Positions 39,983-49,304 of a stretch of 64,000 nucleotides of DNA are shown here, in pieces; position 1 is the stretch's first letter, and the number at the start of each line of letters is the position of its first letter. The notes beneath the pieces were generated by a model, which did no database searches, was not told the origin of the DNA, and saw only the letters and a program-made list of their open reading frames with translations. The stretch comes from Rhizobium tumorigenes (GTDB lineage: Bacteria > Pseudomonadota > Alphaproteobacteria > Rhizobiales > Rhizobiaceae), in contig NZ_CP117255.1 in NCBI RefSeq assembly GCF_003240565.2, forward strand, positions 3,193,501 to 3,257,500, read 5' to 3'. The translations under genes were made by a program, and so were the position numbers.

Positions 39983-40012
39983 CATATAAAGAAGTCTTTA
40001 TGTCTTTATATG
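39983..40012. promoter_or_regulatory. Palindromic operator-like element upstream of ahcY
   Basis: CATATAAAGA (39983-39992) and TCTTTATATG (40003-40012) are perfect 10-bp inverted repeats, and a third arm TCTTTATG (39995-40002) sits between. ATAAAGA-AG-TCTTTAT (39986-40001) is itself a perfect 7-bp inverted repeat. This fits a dimer-binding site for a regulator of the S-adenosylmethionine cycle controlling ahcY (inference). The element begins 10 bp beyond the HPr stop and lies 130 bp from the ahcY ATG. Confidence 0.6.
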
Positions 40013-40021
40013 ATTTACGGT

Positions 40022-40297
40022 TTACATTTCCTCGCCAAATTTGTTGGCAATCAGGGCATCTAGGGCGTTCAGTGCTTCTTCCGCCTGGTTTCCGCTGGCG
40101 GTCACCAGCACGCTGCAGCCTGGGCTTGCAGCAAGCATCATCAGGCCCATGATCGAATTGCCGCCCACCGTCGTTCCGTCCCTGGACACCGTGATGGCGG
40201 CATCGAAGGCTTCGACGGTCTGGACAAATTTTGCCGAGGCGCGGGCATGCAGGCCACGTTTATTGATGATGAGCAGTTCGCGGGAATGCGATGTCAT
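40022..40297 (-). CDS. ptsH: HPr-like phosphocarrier protein
   Basis: Regulatory phosphotransferase carrier. The 91-residue protein has the phosphorylatable His in KRGLHARASAKFVQ and the regulatory Ser in GGNSIMGLMMLAASPG, the site targeted by HPr kinase. It lies 19 bp after the EIIA-Man gene, which follows hprK. No permease component is nearby, so this is a regulatory rather than a sugar-transport branch, as known in alphaproteobacteria. Enzyme I (ptsP-like) is not in the window. Confidence 0.95.
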   Translation of the reverse strand: MTSHSRELLIINKRGLHARASAKFVQTVEAFDAAITVSRDGTTVGGNSIMGLMMLAASPGCSVLVTASGNQAEEALNALDALIANKFGEEM

Positions 40298-40316
40298 GGG
40301 AGAGATAGCCGTTCCG

Positions 40317-40718
40317 TCACTTGCCGCTCAAGACGCGGCTGGCCACATTGATATATTTCCGTCCGGCTTCCGATGCTTCGACCAGCGCCTTTTCCATATT
40401 GTTTTCGCCGCGCACGCCAGCCAGTTTTATCAGCATCGGGAGGTTGACGCCGGCAATGACTTCCGTGTGGCCGCTGTTCATCACCGAGATCGCCAGATTG
40501 GAGGGCGTGCCGCCAAACATATCTGTGAGGATGATCACTCCGTGGCCGTCATCGGCACCGGCGACGGCCTGGATGATGTCCTGTCTCCGGCGATCCATAT
40601 CGTCTTCCGGGCCGATGGAGACGGTTTCGATGAATTTCTGCGGACCAACGACATGCTCGACGGCATGACGAAACTCTTCAGCCAGCTTGCCATGTGTGAC
40701 AAGCACAAGTCCGATCAT
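40317..40718 (-). CDS. manX: PTS EIIA component, mannose/fructose (AgaF/ManX) family
   Basis: A 133-residue EIIA-Man-fold protein. The phosphorylation-site His lies in LVLVTHGKLAEEF near the N-terminus (about residue 9); VIILTDMFGGTPSNLAISVMNSG and the C-terminal NVASRVLSGK are family blocks. It is a stand-alone EIIA without IIBCD, expected to act in regulation with HprK and HPr, downstream of ChvGI. A 154-bp gap separates it from hprK; I see no gene in that gap. Confidence 0.94.
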   Translation of the reverse strand: MIGLVLVTHGKLAEEFRHAVEHVVGPQKFIETVSIGPEDDMDRRRQDIIQAVAGADDGHGVIILTDMFGGTPSNLAISVMNSGHTEVIAGVNLPMLIKLAGVRGENNMEKALVEASEAGRKYINVASRVLSGK

Positions 40719-40872
40719 GATATTACTGCTCCCATCGCATAAGCAAACAGGTGGCCCTTATCGCAACGCAGCAATCGCGTCCACCGGTGGGGGGACATCT
40801 TGGCCATGAAAAGCCGAAGTGCAAGCGTAAAATGCAGAGATTGGCCCTCATCCTTTGCTCGAGTTGCCGCCA

Positions 40873-41319
40873 TCAGAAGTAATGCGGATGCATCGCCATG
40901 ATGATGGCAAGCGGATTGATACTGGTTTTTGAAAGGTGGATCGCAGGCAAAACAATGCCCTTGGAGACCTCGATCTTGGCACCTTCCGGCGGAAGCCTTT
41001 CGGCGGTCGCAAGGTCGACAGGCAACACTGCGAAATGCATCTGGTTGGAAAGGACGCTGCCGATCCGTAGGATCCCGGTCCCCCGGATCTCGATGAGCCC
41101 GGCGATGGACGGTGGACATTCGGCAACGACGCTGCGGTCGCGACGCGAGACAAGCACGCGATCGTCAGCGACCAGCGCCGACGACAGTCCCAGCTGTCTG
41201 GCCGATGCGAGACAGGAAAAGGCGAGGGTCGATTTTCCAATGCCGGAGGGTCCGAGAAAGAGCAGCCCGGTCGCGCCGACCACGATAGCGGTGCCGTGGA
41301 TGTTGACTGCCTTTTGCAT
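40873..41319 (-). CDS. hprK: HPr kinase/phosphorylase HprK, short alphaproteobacterial form
   Basis: Phosphorylates and dephosphorylates the HPr regulatory Ser. At 148 residues it is about half the Firmicute enzyme and contains only the catalytic C-terminal domain: Walker A FLGPSGIGKSTLAFSCL and the HprK signature segment LIEIRGTGILRI. The N-terminal domain of the long forms is absent, as in other alphaproteobacteria. Its start shares one base with the chvG stop, so it is translationally coupled to the two-component system. Confidence 0.93.
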   Translation of the reverse strand: MQKAVNIHGTAIVVGATGLLFLGPSGIGKSTLAFSCLASARQLGLSSALVADDRVLVSRRDRSVVAECPPSIAGLIEIRGTGILRIGSVLSNQMHFAVLPVDLATAERLPPEGAKIEVSKGIVLPAIHLSKTSINPLAIIMAMHPHYF

Positions 41320-43094
41320 CAGGCACTGGCCTCGGCGGGGAGGGACAGGATAAAGCGAGCGCCGCGCGATTTGCCGGTGTCGGCATCGATGATGTTTTCC
41401 GCCCTCAGCGAACCGTTATGCGCCTCGGCAATCTGCCGGCTGATCGACAGGCCGAGCCCGGAATTCTGTCCGAATCCTTCGGCTTCAGGTCTGTCGGTGT
41501 AGAAACGCTCGAAAATCCTGTCGATGTCTTCTGCCTGGATGCCGGGACCGTTGTCTTCGATGTGCACCAGGCAGCGTGTGCGCGTCCGTGACAGTCGCAC
41601 GGCGATCCTGCCGCCGTCCGCCGGGACGAACGACCGGGCATTTTCGATCAGGTTGGTGATGATCTGGCTGATGCGCAGTTCGTGGCCGTTGATGAGGAAG
41701 CGTGTTTTTGCGCCCGGCTTGCGGTCGATGACGTAGTCGATCTCCACGGCCTTCTTGCTGTGGCGCACCTGCTGCGACAGATCCACCATGTCACGCAGCA
41801 GGACTTCCATGTCGATCTGCTCGGCATCGCTGCGCGCCAGTTCGGCATCCAGCCGCGACGCGTCGGAGATGTCGCTGATCAGGCGATCGAGCCGCCGGAC
41901 ATCGTGCTGGATGACATCCATCAACCGCTTCTTGGAATCGTCGTTGCGTGCGAGCGGCAAAGTTTCGACGGCGCTACGCAGCGACGTCAGCGGGTTCTTG
42001 AGCTCGTGGCTGACATCGGCCGCGAAGCTTTCGATGGCGTCGATGCGGTCATAGAGGGCAGTTGTCATTTCCCTGAGCGCAATCGACAGATTGCCTATTT
42101 CGTCCTGACGAGCGGAAAAATCAGGGATTTCCTCGCGCACTTTCGAGCCTCTGCGCACCCGGATGGCCGCAGCCGACAGTCGCCGTAGCGGATTGGCGAT
42201 CGTCGATGACAGCAGCAGCGACAGCGCCACATTGACCAGCGTCGCGACGCCGAAGACGCGCATGATAGCGAGGCGCTCGGCATGTACGATCTTGTCGATA
42301 TCGCCGGCCTGGGTGGACAGAAGCAGAACGCCAAGCACGGCGCGGGCGCGCTGCACAGGGACGGCGACGGAAACGATCAGCTCGCCCTTTTCCGTGCTGC
42401 GGACAACTGCGCCACGCACACCGGTGAGTGCGTTCATCACCTCGGGATAGATGGAACCGTCGCCGCCGGGGGCTTCCTTGTAGACCGGCAGGTTGGCCGG
42501 TTGCAGCATCTTGTTGAGAAGCCCGCTGAACCAGTCCGACCAGCTCTGGACTTCGTCGTCGACCGGCGGCAGATCGTAGCGCAATACCTGGCCGCGCGAA
42601 TAGAGATGACGCGAATCCAGCAGCAGGTTGGCATCGGCATCGAAAATGCGAGCCCTTGTACGGGTCGGCGAAATAAGCCTCCGCAGCACCGGTGCTACCT
42701 TTTCCGGATCGATCGGGAACTCCAGGTCATCGTCGTTGGGCGCCGGCGTGATGCTCTGGCCGGCCTGCAGCTCGAGTAGCTTTTCCGGATCGATGGTGAT
42801 CGAGTTGGTGTCGACCGAGGCGGATGCGGAGACTGCGCCGGCGATGATTTCGCCTTGCGTCAAAAGGCTTTCGACGCGGGCATCGATCAGGCCCTCGCGA
42901 AACTGGTTGAGATAGAGAATGCCGCCAACCAGCACGATGAGCGCCGCAAGGTTGAAGAACAGGATGCGGCGGGTGAGGCTGGAAAAAACCGCGTTGCCGA
43001 AAATGCGGCGGATGAGCGTGAACGGATGCGTCCAGCGACTGCCGGCCTGTCCTTCCGCCTCTTCCGTATCCCTATGCTGCACAAGCTGTGCCAC
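41319..43094 (-). CDS. chvG: ChvG (ExoS) sensor histidine kinase
   Basis: Membrane kinase of the acid / envelope-stress two-component system ChvG-ChvI, regulating succinoglycan, flagella and virulence-related genes in rhizobia. The 591-residue protein has a first membrane segment near 45-64 (ILFFNLAALIVLVGGILYL), a long periplasmic sensor, a second segment around 280-300, a HAMP linker, then DVSHELKNPLTSLR with the phospho-His, LIENARSF and DNGPGIQAED, and GLGLSISRQIAEAH. It lies 77 bp downstream of chvI and is coupled to hprK. Confidence 0.97.
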   Translation of the reverse strand: MAQLVQHRDTEEAEGQAGSRWTHPFTLIRRIFGNAVFSSLTRRILFFNLAALIVLVGGILYLNQFREGLIDARVESLLTQGEIIAGAVSASASVDTNSITIDPEKLLELQAGQSITPAPNDDDLEFPIDPEKVAPVLRRLISPTRTRARIFDADANLLLDSRHLYSRGQVLRYDLPPVDDEVQSWSDWFSGLLNKMLQPANLPVYKEAPGGDGSIYPEVMNALTGVRGAVVRSTEKGELIVSVAVPVQRARAVLGVLLLSTQAGDIDKIVHAERLAIMRVFGVATLVNVALSLLLSSTIANPLRRLSAAAIRVRRGSKVREEIPDFSARQDEIGNLSIALREMTTALYDRIDAIESFAADVSHELKNPLTSLRSAVETLPLARNDDSKKRLMDVIQHDVRRLDRLISDISDASRLDAELARSDAEQIDMEVLLRDMVDLSQQVRHSKKAVEIDYVIDRKPGAKTRFLINGHELRISQIITNLIENARSFVPADGGRIAVRLSRTRTRCLVHIEDNGPGIQAEDIDRIFERFYTDRPEAEGFGQNSGLGLSISRQIAEAHNGSLRAENIIDADTGKSRGARFILSLPAEASA

Positions 43095-43171
43095 GCCGCG
43101 GCCCTTTCGAAGGGCGTGGCCGGTATTTCCACCAGCTCACCCCATACGTATCCGCCATCGAAGCTTCAGCC

Positions 43172-43906
43172 TCAGGCAGCTTCGCGGAAGCGATATCCGA
43201 CTCCGTAGAGCGTTTCAATCATATCGAAATCCGTGTCGACCATCTTGAATTTCTTGCGCAGCCGCTTGATGTGGCTGTCGATTGTCCGGTCGTCGACATA
43301 GACCTGTTCGTCATAGGCAGCATCCATCAGCGCATCGCGACTCTTGACCACGCCGGGGCGCTGCGCAAGCGAGTGCAGGATCAGGAATTCCGTCACGGTC
43401 AGCGTGACCGGTTCACCCTTCCAGGTGCAGGTATGGCGTTCCTGATCCATGACCAGCTGGCCGCGCTCGAGCGAACGTGCCTGCAGCACGGCGCCGGCTT
43501 TCGGTGTGCCACCGCTGTTGCCGGCTGTCGCCGAAGCCTCGCGGTTGGAGGCGCGTCGCAGGACTGCTTTTACGCGTTCCACCAGCAGGCGCTGCGAGAA
43601 AGGCTTGGTGATGAAGTCGTCGGCGCCCATCTTGAGGCCGAACAACTCATCGATTTCCTCGTCCTTCGAGGTGAGGAAGATGACCGGGATGTCGGATTTC
43701 TGACGAAGGCGACGAAGAAGCTCCATGCCGTCCATGCGCGGCATCTTGATATCGAAGATCGCCAGCTGCGGCGGCCGCGCCAGAAGCCCGTCAAGAGCGG
43801 AAGCCCCGTCCGTGTAGGTCTCGACCTTGTATCCTTCGGCTTCCAGAGCGATGGAGACCGAGGTGAGGATATTGCGGTCGTCGTCTACGAGCGCGATTGT
43901 CAGCAT
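43172..43906 (-). CDS. chvI: ChvI response regulator
   Basis: OmpR-type response regulator of the ChvG-ChvI system. From ATG 43906, preceded by GGAGACC, it starts [16 protein letters not shown]; an ATG at 43924 adds six residues. The receiver has the DDD acidic pocket, the phospho-acceptor Asp in [13 protein letters not shown], and Lys in [11 protein letters not shown]. The winged-helix output ends with [18 protein letters not shown] and [11 protein letters not shown]. First gene of chvI-chvG-hprK-manX-ptsH. Confidence 0.97.
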   Translation of the reverse strand: MLTIALVDDDRNILTSVSIALEAEGYKVETYTDGASALDGLLARPPQLAIFDIKMPRMDGMELLRRLRQKSDIPVIFLTSKDEEIDELFGLKMGADDFITKPFSQRLLVERVKAVLRRASNREASATAGNSGGTPKAGAVLQARSLERGQLVMDQERHTCTWKGEPVTLTVTEFLILHSLAQRPGVVKSRDALMDAAYDEQVYVDDRTIDSHIKRLRKKFKMVDTDFDMIETLYGVGYRFREAA

Positions 43907-44105
43907 GCTGTTGGTCTCCGTCATCTAAGCGCATCTCCCGGAATTGGACCCCGACCCAGGCGGTCTGCCGAACTGATCGGCCTCAACCAGGCGCGCTTAT
44001 GGAGGATAAAGGTGGAACAAATTGTGGCAAAGATAAAGGGCCGATATTTTCCACGACATTCGCAGGTACCAAAAGTTGTGGCAATAAAATTACCAATCGA
44101 CAAAA

Positions 44106-44157
44106 TTCAAACGATTTAAATATTGCGACAGAAATTTAAATCGATTAAATGTTTGAA
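44106..44157. promoter_or_regulatory. AT-rich inverted-repeat region upstream of pckA
   Basis: Within the 347-bp chvI-pckA divergent gap. CGATTTAAAT (44112-44121) and ATTTAAATCG (44134-44143) are perfect 10-bp inverted repeats with a 12-bp spacer; outer arms TTCAAAC (44106-44112) and GTTTGAA (44151-44157) pair too. TTAAATCGATTAAA (44136-44149) is a near-palindrome with a central CG, the usual shape of LacI-family operators. In Sinorhizobium pckA is under a LacI-type regulator (PckR, from memory), so this is a plausible target. The rest of the gap (43907-44105) shows nothing clear. Confidence 0.5.
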
Positions 44158-44253
44158 AACATTGATCTTTTAAGATTTTTCTCTCTTGCGTCTCCAACTT
44201 TTTGCTCTTAAGGCTGTCATCATTCAATGGCGATTGTCGGAACAGGGGATGAA

Positions 44254-45870
44254 ATGGCGATGCAAGTTTTTGGAGACCACAACCCGGCAGTCGGTCTGGA
44301 AACAATCGGATTGGGCAGCGTCGCCAGCGTTCGATACAATCTGCCCGAAGCTCAGCTTTACGAAGAGGCGATTCGACGCGGCGAGGCCGAATTGACCGCC
44401 CACGGTGCGCTTCGTGCGCTGACAGGCCAGCACACCGGCCGTTCCCCAAAAGACAAATTCGTGGTCCGCGACGAAACCACGGAGGACCAGATCTGGTGGG
44501 ACAACAACAAGCCAATGTCGCCGGCGCACTTTGCGCAGTTGCATCAGGACATGCTTGCCCATGCCGGCGGGTTGTCCCTGTTCGTGCAGGACCTGGTCGG
44601 CGGCGCCGATGTCGACTACGCGCTGCCATCGCGCGTGATCACCGAATTTGCCTGGCATTCGCTGTTCATTCGCAATCTGCTGATCCGGCCGGATAGGGCG
44701 ACTTTGGCAAACTTGGTGCCCAAGCTGACGATCATCGACCTGCCCAGTTTTCGCGCAGATCCGGAACGCCATGGTTGCCGGACGGAAACCGTGATCGCTT
44801 GCGACTTCAACAGGGGCATGGTGCTGATTGGCGGCACGTCCTACGCTGGCGAAATGAAGAAGGCCGTCTTCACGGTGCTGAACTATCTCTTGCCGGCCCG
44901 CCACGTCATGCCGATGCATTGCTCGGCAAATGTCGGTCCAGATGGAGACGCCGCTGTCTTCTTCGGGCTGTCGGGCACCGGCAAGACCACGTTGTCTGCC
45001 GATCCCAGCCGTACGCTGATCGGCGATGATGAACATGGCTGGGGCGAAAATGGTATCTTCAATTTTGAAGGCGGCTGCTATGCCAAGACCATCCGGTTGT
45101 CGGCAGAAGCAGAGCCTGAGATCTACGCCACCACGCGCCGGTTTGGCACGGTTCTGGAAAATGTCGTGCTCAATGCAGAGGGCGTGCCCGACCTCGACGA
45201 TGGCTCGCTGACGGAAAACACCCGCAGTGCCTATCCCCTGCACTTCATCCCGAATGCCTCGGAAAGCGGCATGACCGGCCACCCTCAGACGATTATCATG
45301 CTAACCGCCGACGCATTTGGCGTCATGCCCCCGATTGCCCGGCTGACACCCGATCAGGCAATGTATCACTTCCTGTCCGGCTACACCGCCAAGGTCGCAG
45401 GAACCGAAAAGGGCGTCACCGAGCCGGAAGCTACTTTCTCGACCTGTTTTGGCGCCCCGTTCATGCCGCGTCATCCGGCCGAATACGGCAATCTCCTGAA
45501 AGAGCTGATTGGCCGTCATGGCGTCGACTGCTGGTTGGTCAACACCGGCTGGACAGGTGGCGCCTACGGCACCGGCCGCCGCATGCCCATCAAGGCAACA
45601 CGGGCGCTGCTCGCTGCTGCACTGAAGGGCGACCTGGACAAGGCTGAGTTCCGCATCGATCCTAACTTCGGTTTTGCCGTGCCGGTAGCTGTCGCGGGTG
45701 TGGATGGTGATATCCTCGATCCGCGCTCCACTTGGGCCGATCCTGCAGCCTATGATGCCCAGGCCAGCAAGCTCGTGCAGATGTTCGTCACCAACTTCAC
45801 GAAGTTCGAGCAACATGTCGATGGGGGAGTGCGCGACGCAGCACCGGGCATGCGGGTTGCCGCCGAATAG
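44254..45870 (+). CDS. pckA: ATP-dependent phosphoenolpyruvate carboxykinase PckA
   Basis: Converts oxaloacetate to PEP in gluconeogenesis, needed for growth on C4-dicarboxylates. ATG 44254 ([14 protein letters not shown]) has AGGGG upstream and gives 538 residues, close to rhizobial PckA. The nucleotide loop [25 protein letters not shown] and the [14 protein letters not shown] region ([12 protein letters not shown]) are all present, with [15 protein letters not shown] near the N-terminus. A parS-like site partly overlapping the terminator follows. Confidence 0.97.
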   Translation: MAMQVFGDHNPAVGLETIGLGSVASVRYNLPEAQLYEEAIRRGEAELTAHGALRALTGQHTGRSPKDKFVVRDETTEDQIWWDNNKPMSPAHFAQLHQDMLAHAGGLSLFVQDLVGGADVDYALPSRVITEFAWHSLFIRNLLIRPDRATLANLVPKLTIIDLPSFRADPERHGCRTETVIACDFNRGMVLIGGTSYAGEMKKAVFTVLNYLLPARHVMPMHCSANVGPDGDAAVFFGLSGTGKTTLSADPSRTLIGDDEHGWGENGIFNFEGGCYAKTIRLSAEAEPEIYATTRRFGTVLENVVLNAEGVPDLDDGSLTENTRSAYPLHFIPNASESGMTGHPQTIIMLTADAFGVMPPIARLTPDQAMYHFLSGYTAKVAGTEKGVTEPEATFSTCFGAPFMPRHPAEYGNLLKELIGRHGVDCWLVNTGWTGGAYGTGRRMPIKATRALLAAALKGDLDKAEFRIDPNFGFAVPVAVAGVDGDILDPRSTWADPAAYDAQASKLVQMFVTNFTKFEQHVDGGVRDAAPGMRVAAE

Positions 45871-45884
45871 GCATCCGTATTAGA

Positions 45885-45900
45885 TGATTCACGTGAAACC
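45885..45900. other. parS: parS-like centromere site 4, at the pckA terminator
   Basis: TGATTCACGTGAAACC matches the parS consensus at 14 of 16 positions, with an intact TTCACGTGAAAC core. It begins 15 bp after the pckA stop, about 41 kb right of oriC. Its last five bases are also the start of the terminator stem. Confidence 0.75.
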
Positions 45901-45930
45901 CGGCGGTCTTTCCGCCGGGTTTGGCTTTTG
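45896..45930 (+). terminator. Rho-independent terminator of pckA
   Basis: AAACCCGGCGG (45896-45906), 5-nt loop, CCGCCGGGTTT (45912-45922), then TGGCTTTTG. Perfect 11-bp stem whose 5' arm overlaps parS site 4. Confidence 0.85.
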
Positions 45931-45988
45931 CGCGCTCCCCTGTTTTCAAGCGTCCGGCAATATGGGATAGACGGGCCTGGAGAGACCA

Positions 45989-46426
45989 ATGGCCAGCGAC
46001 GCACTTTACATCAACGACCGGATCACCATCGCCGGCTGGGAACTGACGGAACAGTTCGTTCTTGCCGGTGGTCCCGGCGGCCAAAACGTCAACAAGGTGT
46101 CGACTGCTGTTCAGCTGTTCTTCACCCTCGTCAACTCGCCGTCGCTGAACGAGCGTGTCAAGGCGAATGCCATCAAGCTGGCTGGCCGGCGGCTGTCGAA
46201 GGACGGCGTGCTGATGATCGAGGCAAGCCGTTTCCGGAGCCAGGACCGCAACAGGGAGGATGCCCGCGACCGGCTGAAGGAACTGATCCTCGAGGCGGCG
46301 CTGCCGCCTCCGCCGCCCCGTCGCAAGACCCGGCCTACCAAGGGATCCGTCGAGCGCCGGTTGAAGGCGAAATCCGGGCGCTCCGAGGTCAAGAAATTGC
46401 GCGGAAAATCCGACGGCAGCGATTGA
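45989..46426 (+). CDS. arfB: ArfB (YaeJ), ribosome-rescue peptidyl-tRNA hydrolase
   Basis: Small release-factor homologue that frees peptides from ribosomes stalled without a stop codon. The 145-residue protein has the catalytic GGQ in LAGGPGGQNVNKVSTAVQL, followed by the class-I release-factor core, and the basic C-terminal tail (RRKTRPTKGSVERRLKAKSGR...) that lies in the mRNA channel in ArfB. The codon-recognition domains of RF1/RF2 are absent, as expected. GGAGAG precedes the ATG. Confidence 0.94.
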   Translation: MASDALYINDRITIAGWELTEQFVLAGGPGGQNVNKVSTAVQLFFTLVNSPSLNERVKANAIKLAGRRLSKDGVLMIEASRFRSQDRNREDARDRLKELILEAALPPPPPRRKTRPTKGSVERRLKAKSGRSEVKKLRGKSDGSD

Positions 46427-46487
46427 GCACTGTTTGTCGGCATTCGTCACCCCAAATCACTGTCAGGATGATCGCGGAGCACCGACC

Positions 46488-47096
46488 ATGATGCTGTTGA
46501 ACGGAATTCGTCATCTGCCAGGCTATCTCGATCGCACTGCGCAGGAGGCGCTGGTCGAGCAGATCCGCGCTGTTGTCGCCGAGGCGCCGCTATTCGTTCC
46601 GGCCATGCCCGGCACCGGCAAGCCGATGTCGGTGCGCATGACGAACTGCGGCCCGCTCGGCTGGGTCACGGACAAGCAGCGGGGCTATCGGTATCAATCG
46701 ACCCATCCGGAAAACGGCCGGCCATGGCCGTCAATCCCGGAGTCTCTGCTGGCGCTGTGGGTCGAGGTGGCGGGCTATGAAAAGCCACCGGAAGCCTGCC
46801 TTGTCAATTTTTATGCCGACGACGCCAAGATGGGCCTTCATCAGGATAAGGACGAGCAGAATATGGGCGCACCCGTCGTCTCCATCTCGCTCGGCAACAG
46901 CTGTCTCTTCCGCATCGGCGGCACCGTCAGGACGGACAAGACTTCGTCCATCAAGCTTGCCAGCGGCGATATCGTCGTGCTGGGTGGAGAAGGCAGGCTC
47001 TGCTTCCACGGTGTCGACCGGATCTACCCGGTAACCTCAACGCTGCTCAAGAGCGGCGGTCGCATAAACCTGACATTAAGACGCGTGAAGCCATAG
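46488..47096 (+). CDS. alkB: AlkB family 2-oxoglutarate / Fe(II)-dependent dioxygenase
   Basis: Oxidative DNA/RNA repair enzyme that removes 1-methyladenine and 3-methylcytosine. The 202-residue protein has the metal-binding His-x-Asp in MGLHQDKDE, the distal His in LCFHGVDRI, and the 2-oxoglutarate-binding Arg in RINLTLRRVK; MTNCGPLGWVTDKQRGYRYQ matches the nucleotide-recognition loop of E. coli AlkB. ATG 46488 follows GCGGAGC. The window has no ada gene next to it. Confidence 0.93.
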   Translation: MMLLNGIRHLPGYLDRTAQEALVEQIRAVVAEAPLFVPAMPGTGKPMSVRMTNCGPLGWVTDKQRGYRYQSTHPENGRPWPSIPESLLALWVEVAGYEKPPEACLVNFYADDAKMGLHQDKDEQNMGAPVVSISLGNSCLFRIGGTVRTDKTSSIKLASGDIVVLGGEGRLCFHGVDRIYPVTSTLLKSGGRINLTLRRVKP

Positions 47097-47122
47097 TTTG
47101 CCGGAAAACCGGGGACGTCGAC

Positions 47123-48421
47123 ATGGCTGACAGACATGCATTTGCGCGGGGACTCGCCGTGTATGTCGTGGTCTTAGGCCTGTATCTCGGTGTCCGACAA
47201 CTTTTCCTTTTATGGACGATCGACACGCACGGCCTCTCCGAGGTTTCGCAGAAATTACCGTACTGGGATTTCACCAATCTCTGGGGTGGTGCTGTCTTGG
47301 CGCTCAGGGGACAGGTTGCCGATCTCTTCAATGTCGATATTTATCGGCATGACTTGAGAGCCTTGATATCGCCGTTCATGCCGGACCAGGAATGGAGTTA
47401 CCCGCCGTCCTTCCTGCTGTTGGGTCTGCCGCTTGCCGGCTTACCGCTGCTGCCCGCCTATCTCGTCTGGACATTTGCAACATTGTTGCTGCTGTTCGCC
47501 TCCCTGCAAATGCTCTCACTTCCACTATGGGTGCGCCTTCTAGTCATCATATCTCCAGCCGCTGTGATGAACGTGATATTTGGTCAAAACGGCGCGCTAA
47601 CCGCTGCCTTGCTGCTATCCGGATTGTTATTCGCGCCGTCTCGGCCTGTCATTGCGGGCATTCTGCTCGGTCTGCTGACAGTGAAGCCCCAAATCGGGCT
47701 GTTGGTGCCGTTCTGCCTGCTGGCAAGCGGAAACTACCGCTCCATCGTCGCCGCAGCCGTGACCGCCTCGTTTCTGGCCGTGATGGCAGGTGTCGTATTC
47801 GGCTGGGAAAGCTGGGTGCTGTTTTTCACCAAGACGCGGCCTATGATGACAGCGATCCTCGAGGCGCCATACCCGCAAGGCTATCAAAGCAACGGTATGA
47901 CGTCCTTCCTGCTCTCCCGATCGCTGGGACTGGGGGTCGGCGCTGCCTATGCCGTACAAGCCGTCTTTTCCACTGCCAGCATCGCGGCGGCATGTTGGCT
48001 TTGGCGGCCAATTCGCCGCGTCGATCATGCCACGCGCGCCTGTCTCACGGCGGTTCTGGCAATCGTTGCCACTCCTTACGGGTATGTTTACGACGCAATA
48101 CCGCTGAGCGTCGCGGCGGCGCTGTTCTTCTGCAAACGTCGCGAACCGACCATCTTGTTGGGGGTCGCCTGGCTCTACCCGCTGGTCAATCATATCCTCG
48201 TCCGGAGCCTGCCGCTGATCGGCGTCCTCGTGCCGACGATTGTTGCCGCCTGGACATGCTGGAATATCTGGCGGGACGAACGCCGGATTGGCGATTGTCC
48301 GGACACCGCTAAAGCTTGCGGAGAGCCACCTGTTCGATCAGATGATCCTGACCCTTGCGCAGGATCAGGTCCGCCCGCGGCCGCGTCGGCAGGATATTCT
48401 GTCGCAGGTTCCGCAAATTGA
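47123..48421 (+). CDS. GT87-type (DUF2029) membrane glycosyltransferase-like protein
   Basis: Polytopic membrane protein of 432 residues, about nine to eleven hydrophobic helices from residue 8 to about 390, with the DUF2029/GT87 layout: an acidic loop with [30 protein letters not shown], and [14 protein letters not shown], and the [10 protein letters not shown] block. GT87 members use polyprenyl-phosphomannose donors, but the substrate here is unknown. The C-terminal tail (about residues 395-432) is Pro/Ala-rich, and its last 113 bp run over the 3' end of convergent coaA. Confidence 0.82.
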   Translation: MADRHAFARGLAVYVVVLGLYLGVRQLFLLWTIDTHGLSEVSQKLPYWDFTNLWGGAVLALRGQVADLFNVDIYRHDLRALISPFMPDQEWSYPPSFLLLGLPLAGLPLLPAYLVWTFATLLLLFASLQMLSLPLWVRLLVIISPAAVMNVIFGQNGALTAALLLSGLLFAPSRPVIAGILLGLLTVKPQIGLLVPFCLLASGNYRSIVAAAVTASFLAVMAGVVFGWESWVLFFTKTRPMMTAILEAPYPQGYQSNGMTSFLLSRSLGLGVGAAYAVQAVFSTASIAAACWLWRPIRRVDHATRACLTAVLAIVATPYGYVYDAIPLSVAAALFFCKRREPTILLGVAWLYPLVNHILVRSLPLIGVLVPTIVAAWTCWNIWRDERRIGDCPDTAKACGEPPVRSDDPDPCAGSGPPAAASAGYSVAGSAN

Positions 48422-49304
48422 TGTTCTTCCAGAGACCTTCGGCTGTCAGGAGAGCCTCTTCCTCGGTGATCGACGCATAGCGGTGGAAAAACGAGTTCGG
48501 GTCACGGAAGGCCGTTTCACGCAATTTCATGAAGCGTCGCACGTACCATTTGCGGACCAGCTTCTCGTCCGCGTCGATGTAGATCGAAAAGTCGAAGAAG
48601 TCCGACACCATCGGCACGATCTTCCCATCGGCCGGCAGATGCCGGGACTGCAGCACATTTATGCCTTCGAAGATCAGGATGTCCGGACGGTCGACGATCT
48701 TGAATTCATTGGGCAGCACATCGTAGACCAGATGCGAGTAGCAAGGAGCCGCCACATTGGGCCGACCTGCCTTGATCGCCGACAGGAAGCGCAGCAGCGC
48801 ACCGGTGTCGTAGCTATCGGGAAAGCCCTTGCGCTGCATCAGGTTGCGCCGCTGCAATTCCGCATTGGGGTGTAGAAATCCGTCCGTGGTGATCAGGTCG
48901 ACCTTCGGGCTGGACGGCCAGCGGCGAAGCAGTTCCTTCAGGATACGGGCCGTCGTCGATTTGCCGACGGCAACCGATCCGGCAATGCCGATAACGAAAG
49001 GCGTCTTGGCAACATTTTCGAGGCTGAGAAAGCGATTGCGCTGTTCGAACAGGATTTGCGAAGATTCGACATGGGCCGAAAGCAGCCGCGATACGGACAG
49101 ATAGATGCGCCGGACCTCGTCGAGGTCGATCGGATCGCCCATCGACCGCAGTCTGTCGACTTCGTCAGCCGTCAGGGTCAACGGCGTATCGGCGCGAAAC
49201 TTCGCCCACTCCCCGGACGAGAAGAAATGATAGGGAGAATAGGCGTTGGCCTGAAAATGGTCCAGCGGTTCGGGCGCAGATGCGGGCTTGCTGAGTGACG
49301 TCAT
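48309..49304 (-). CDS. coaA: Pantothenate kinase (type I) CoaA
   Basis: First committed step of coenzyme A synthesis. The 331-residue protein has the P-loop [17 protein letters not shown], the substrate segments [30 protein letters not shown] and IFEGINVLQ, and a C-terminus [18 protein letters not shown]. It overlaps hisE by 4 bp upstream, so it is the last gene of the his operon. CoaE is encoded 41 kb away near oriC. The 3' end overlaps a convergent gene. Confidence 0.97.
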   Translation of the reverse strand: MTSLSKPASAPEPLDHFQANAYSPYHFFSSGEWAKFRADTPLTLTADEVDRLRSMGDPIDLDEVRRIYLSVSRLLSAHVESSQILFEQRNRFLSLENVAKTPFVIGIAGSVAVGKSTTARILKELLRRWPSSPKVDLITTDGFLHPNAELQRRNLMQRKGFPDSYDTGALLRFLSAIKAGRPNVAAPCYSHLVYDVLPNEFKIVDRPDILIFEGINVLQSRHLPADGKIVPMVSDFFDFSIYIDADEKLVRKWYVRRFMKLRETAFRDPNSFFHRYASITEEEALLTAEGLWKNINLRNLRQNILPTRPRADLILRKGQDHLIEQVALRKL

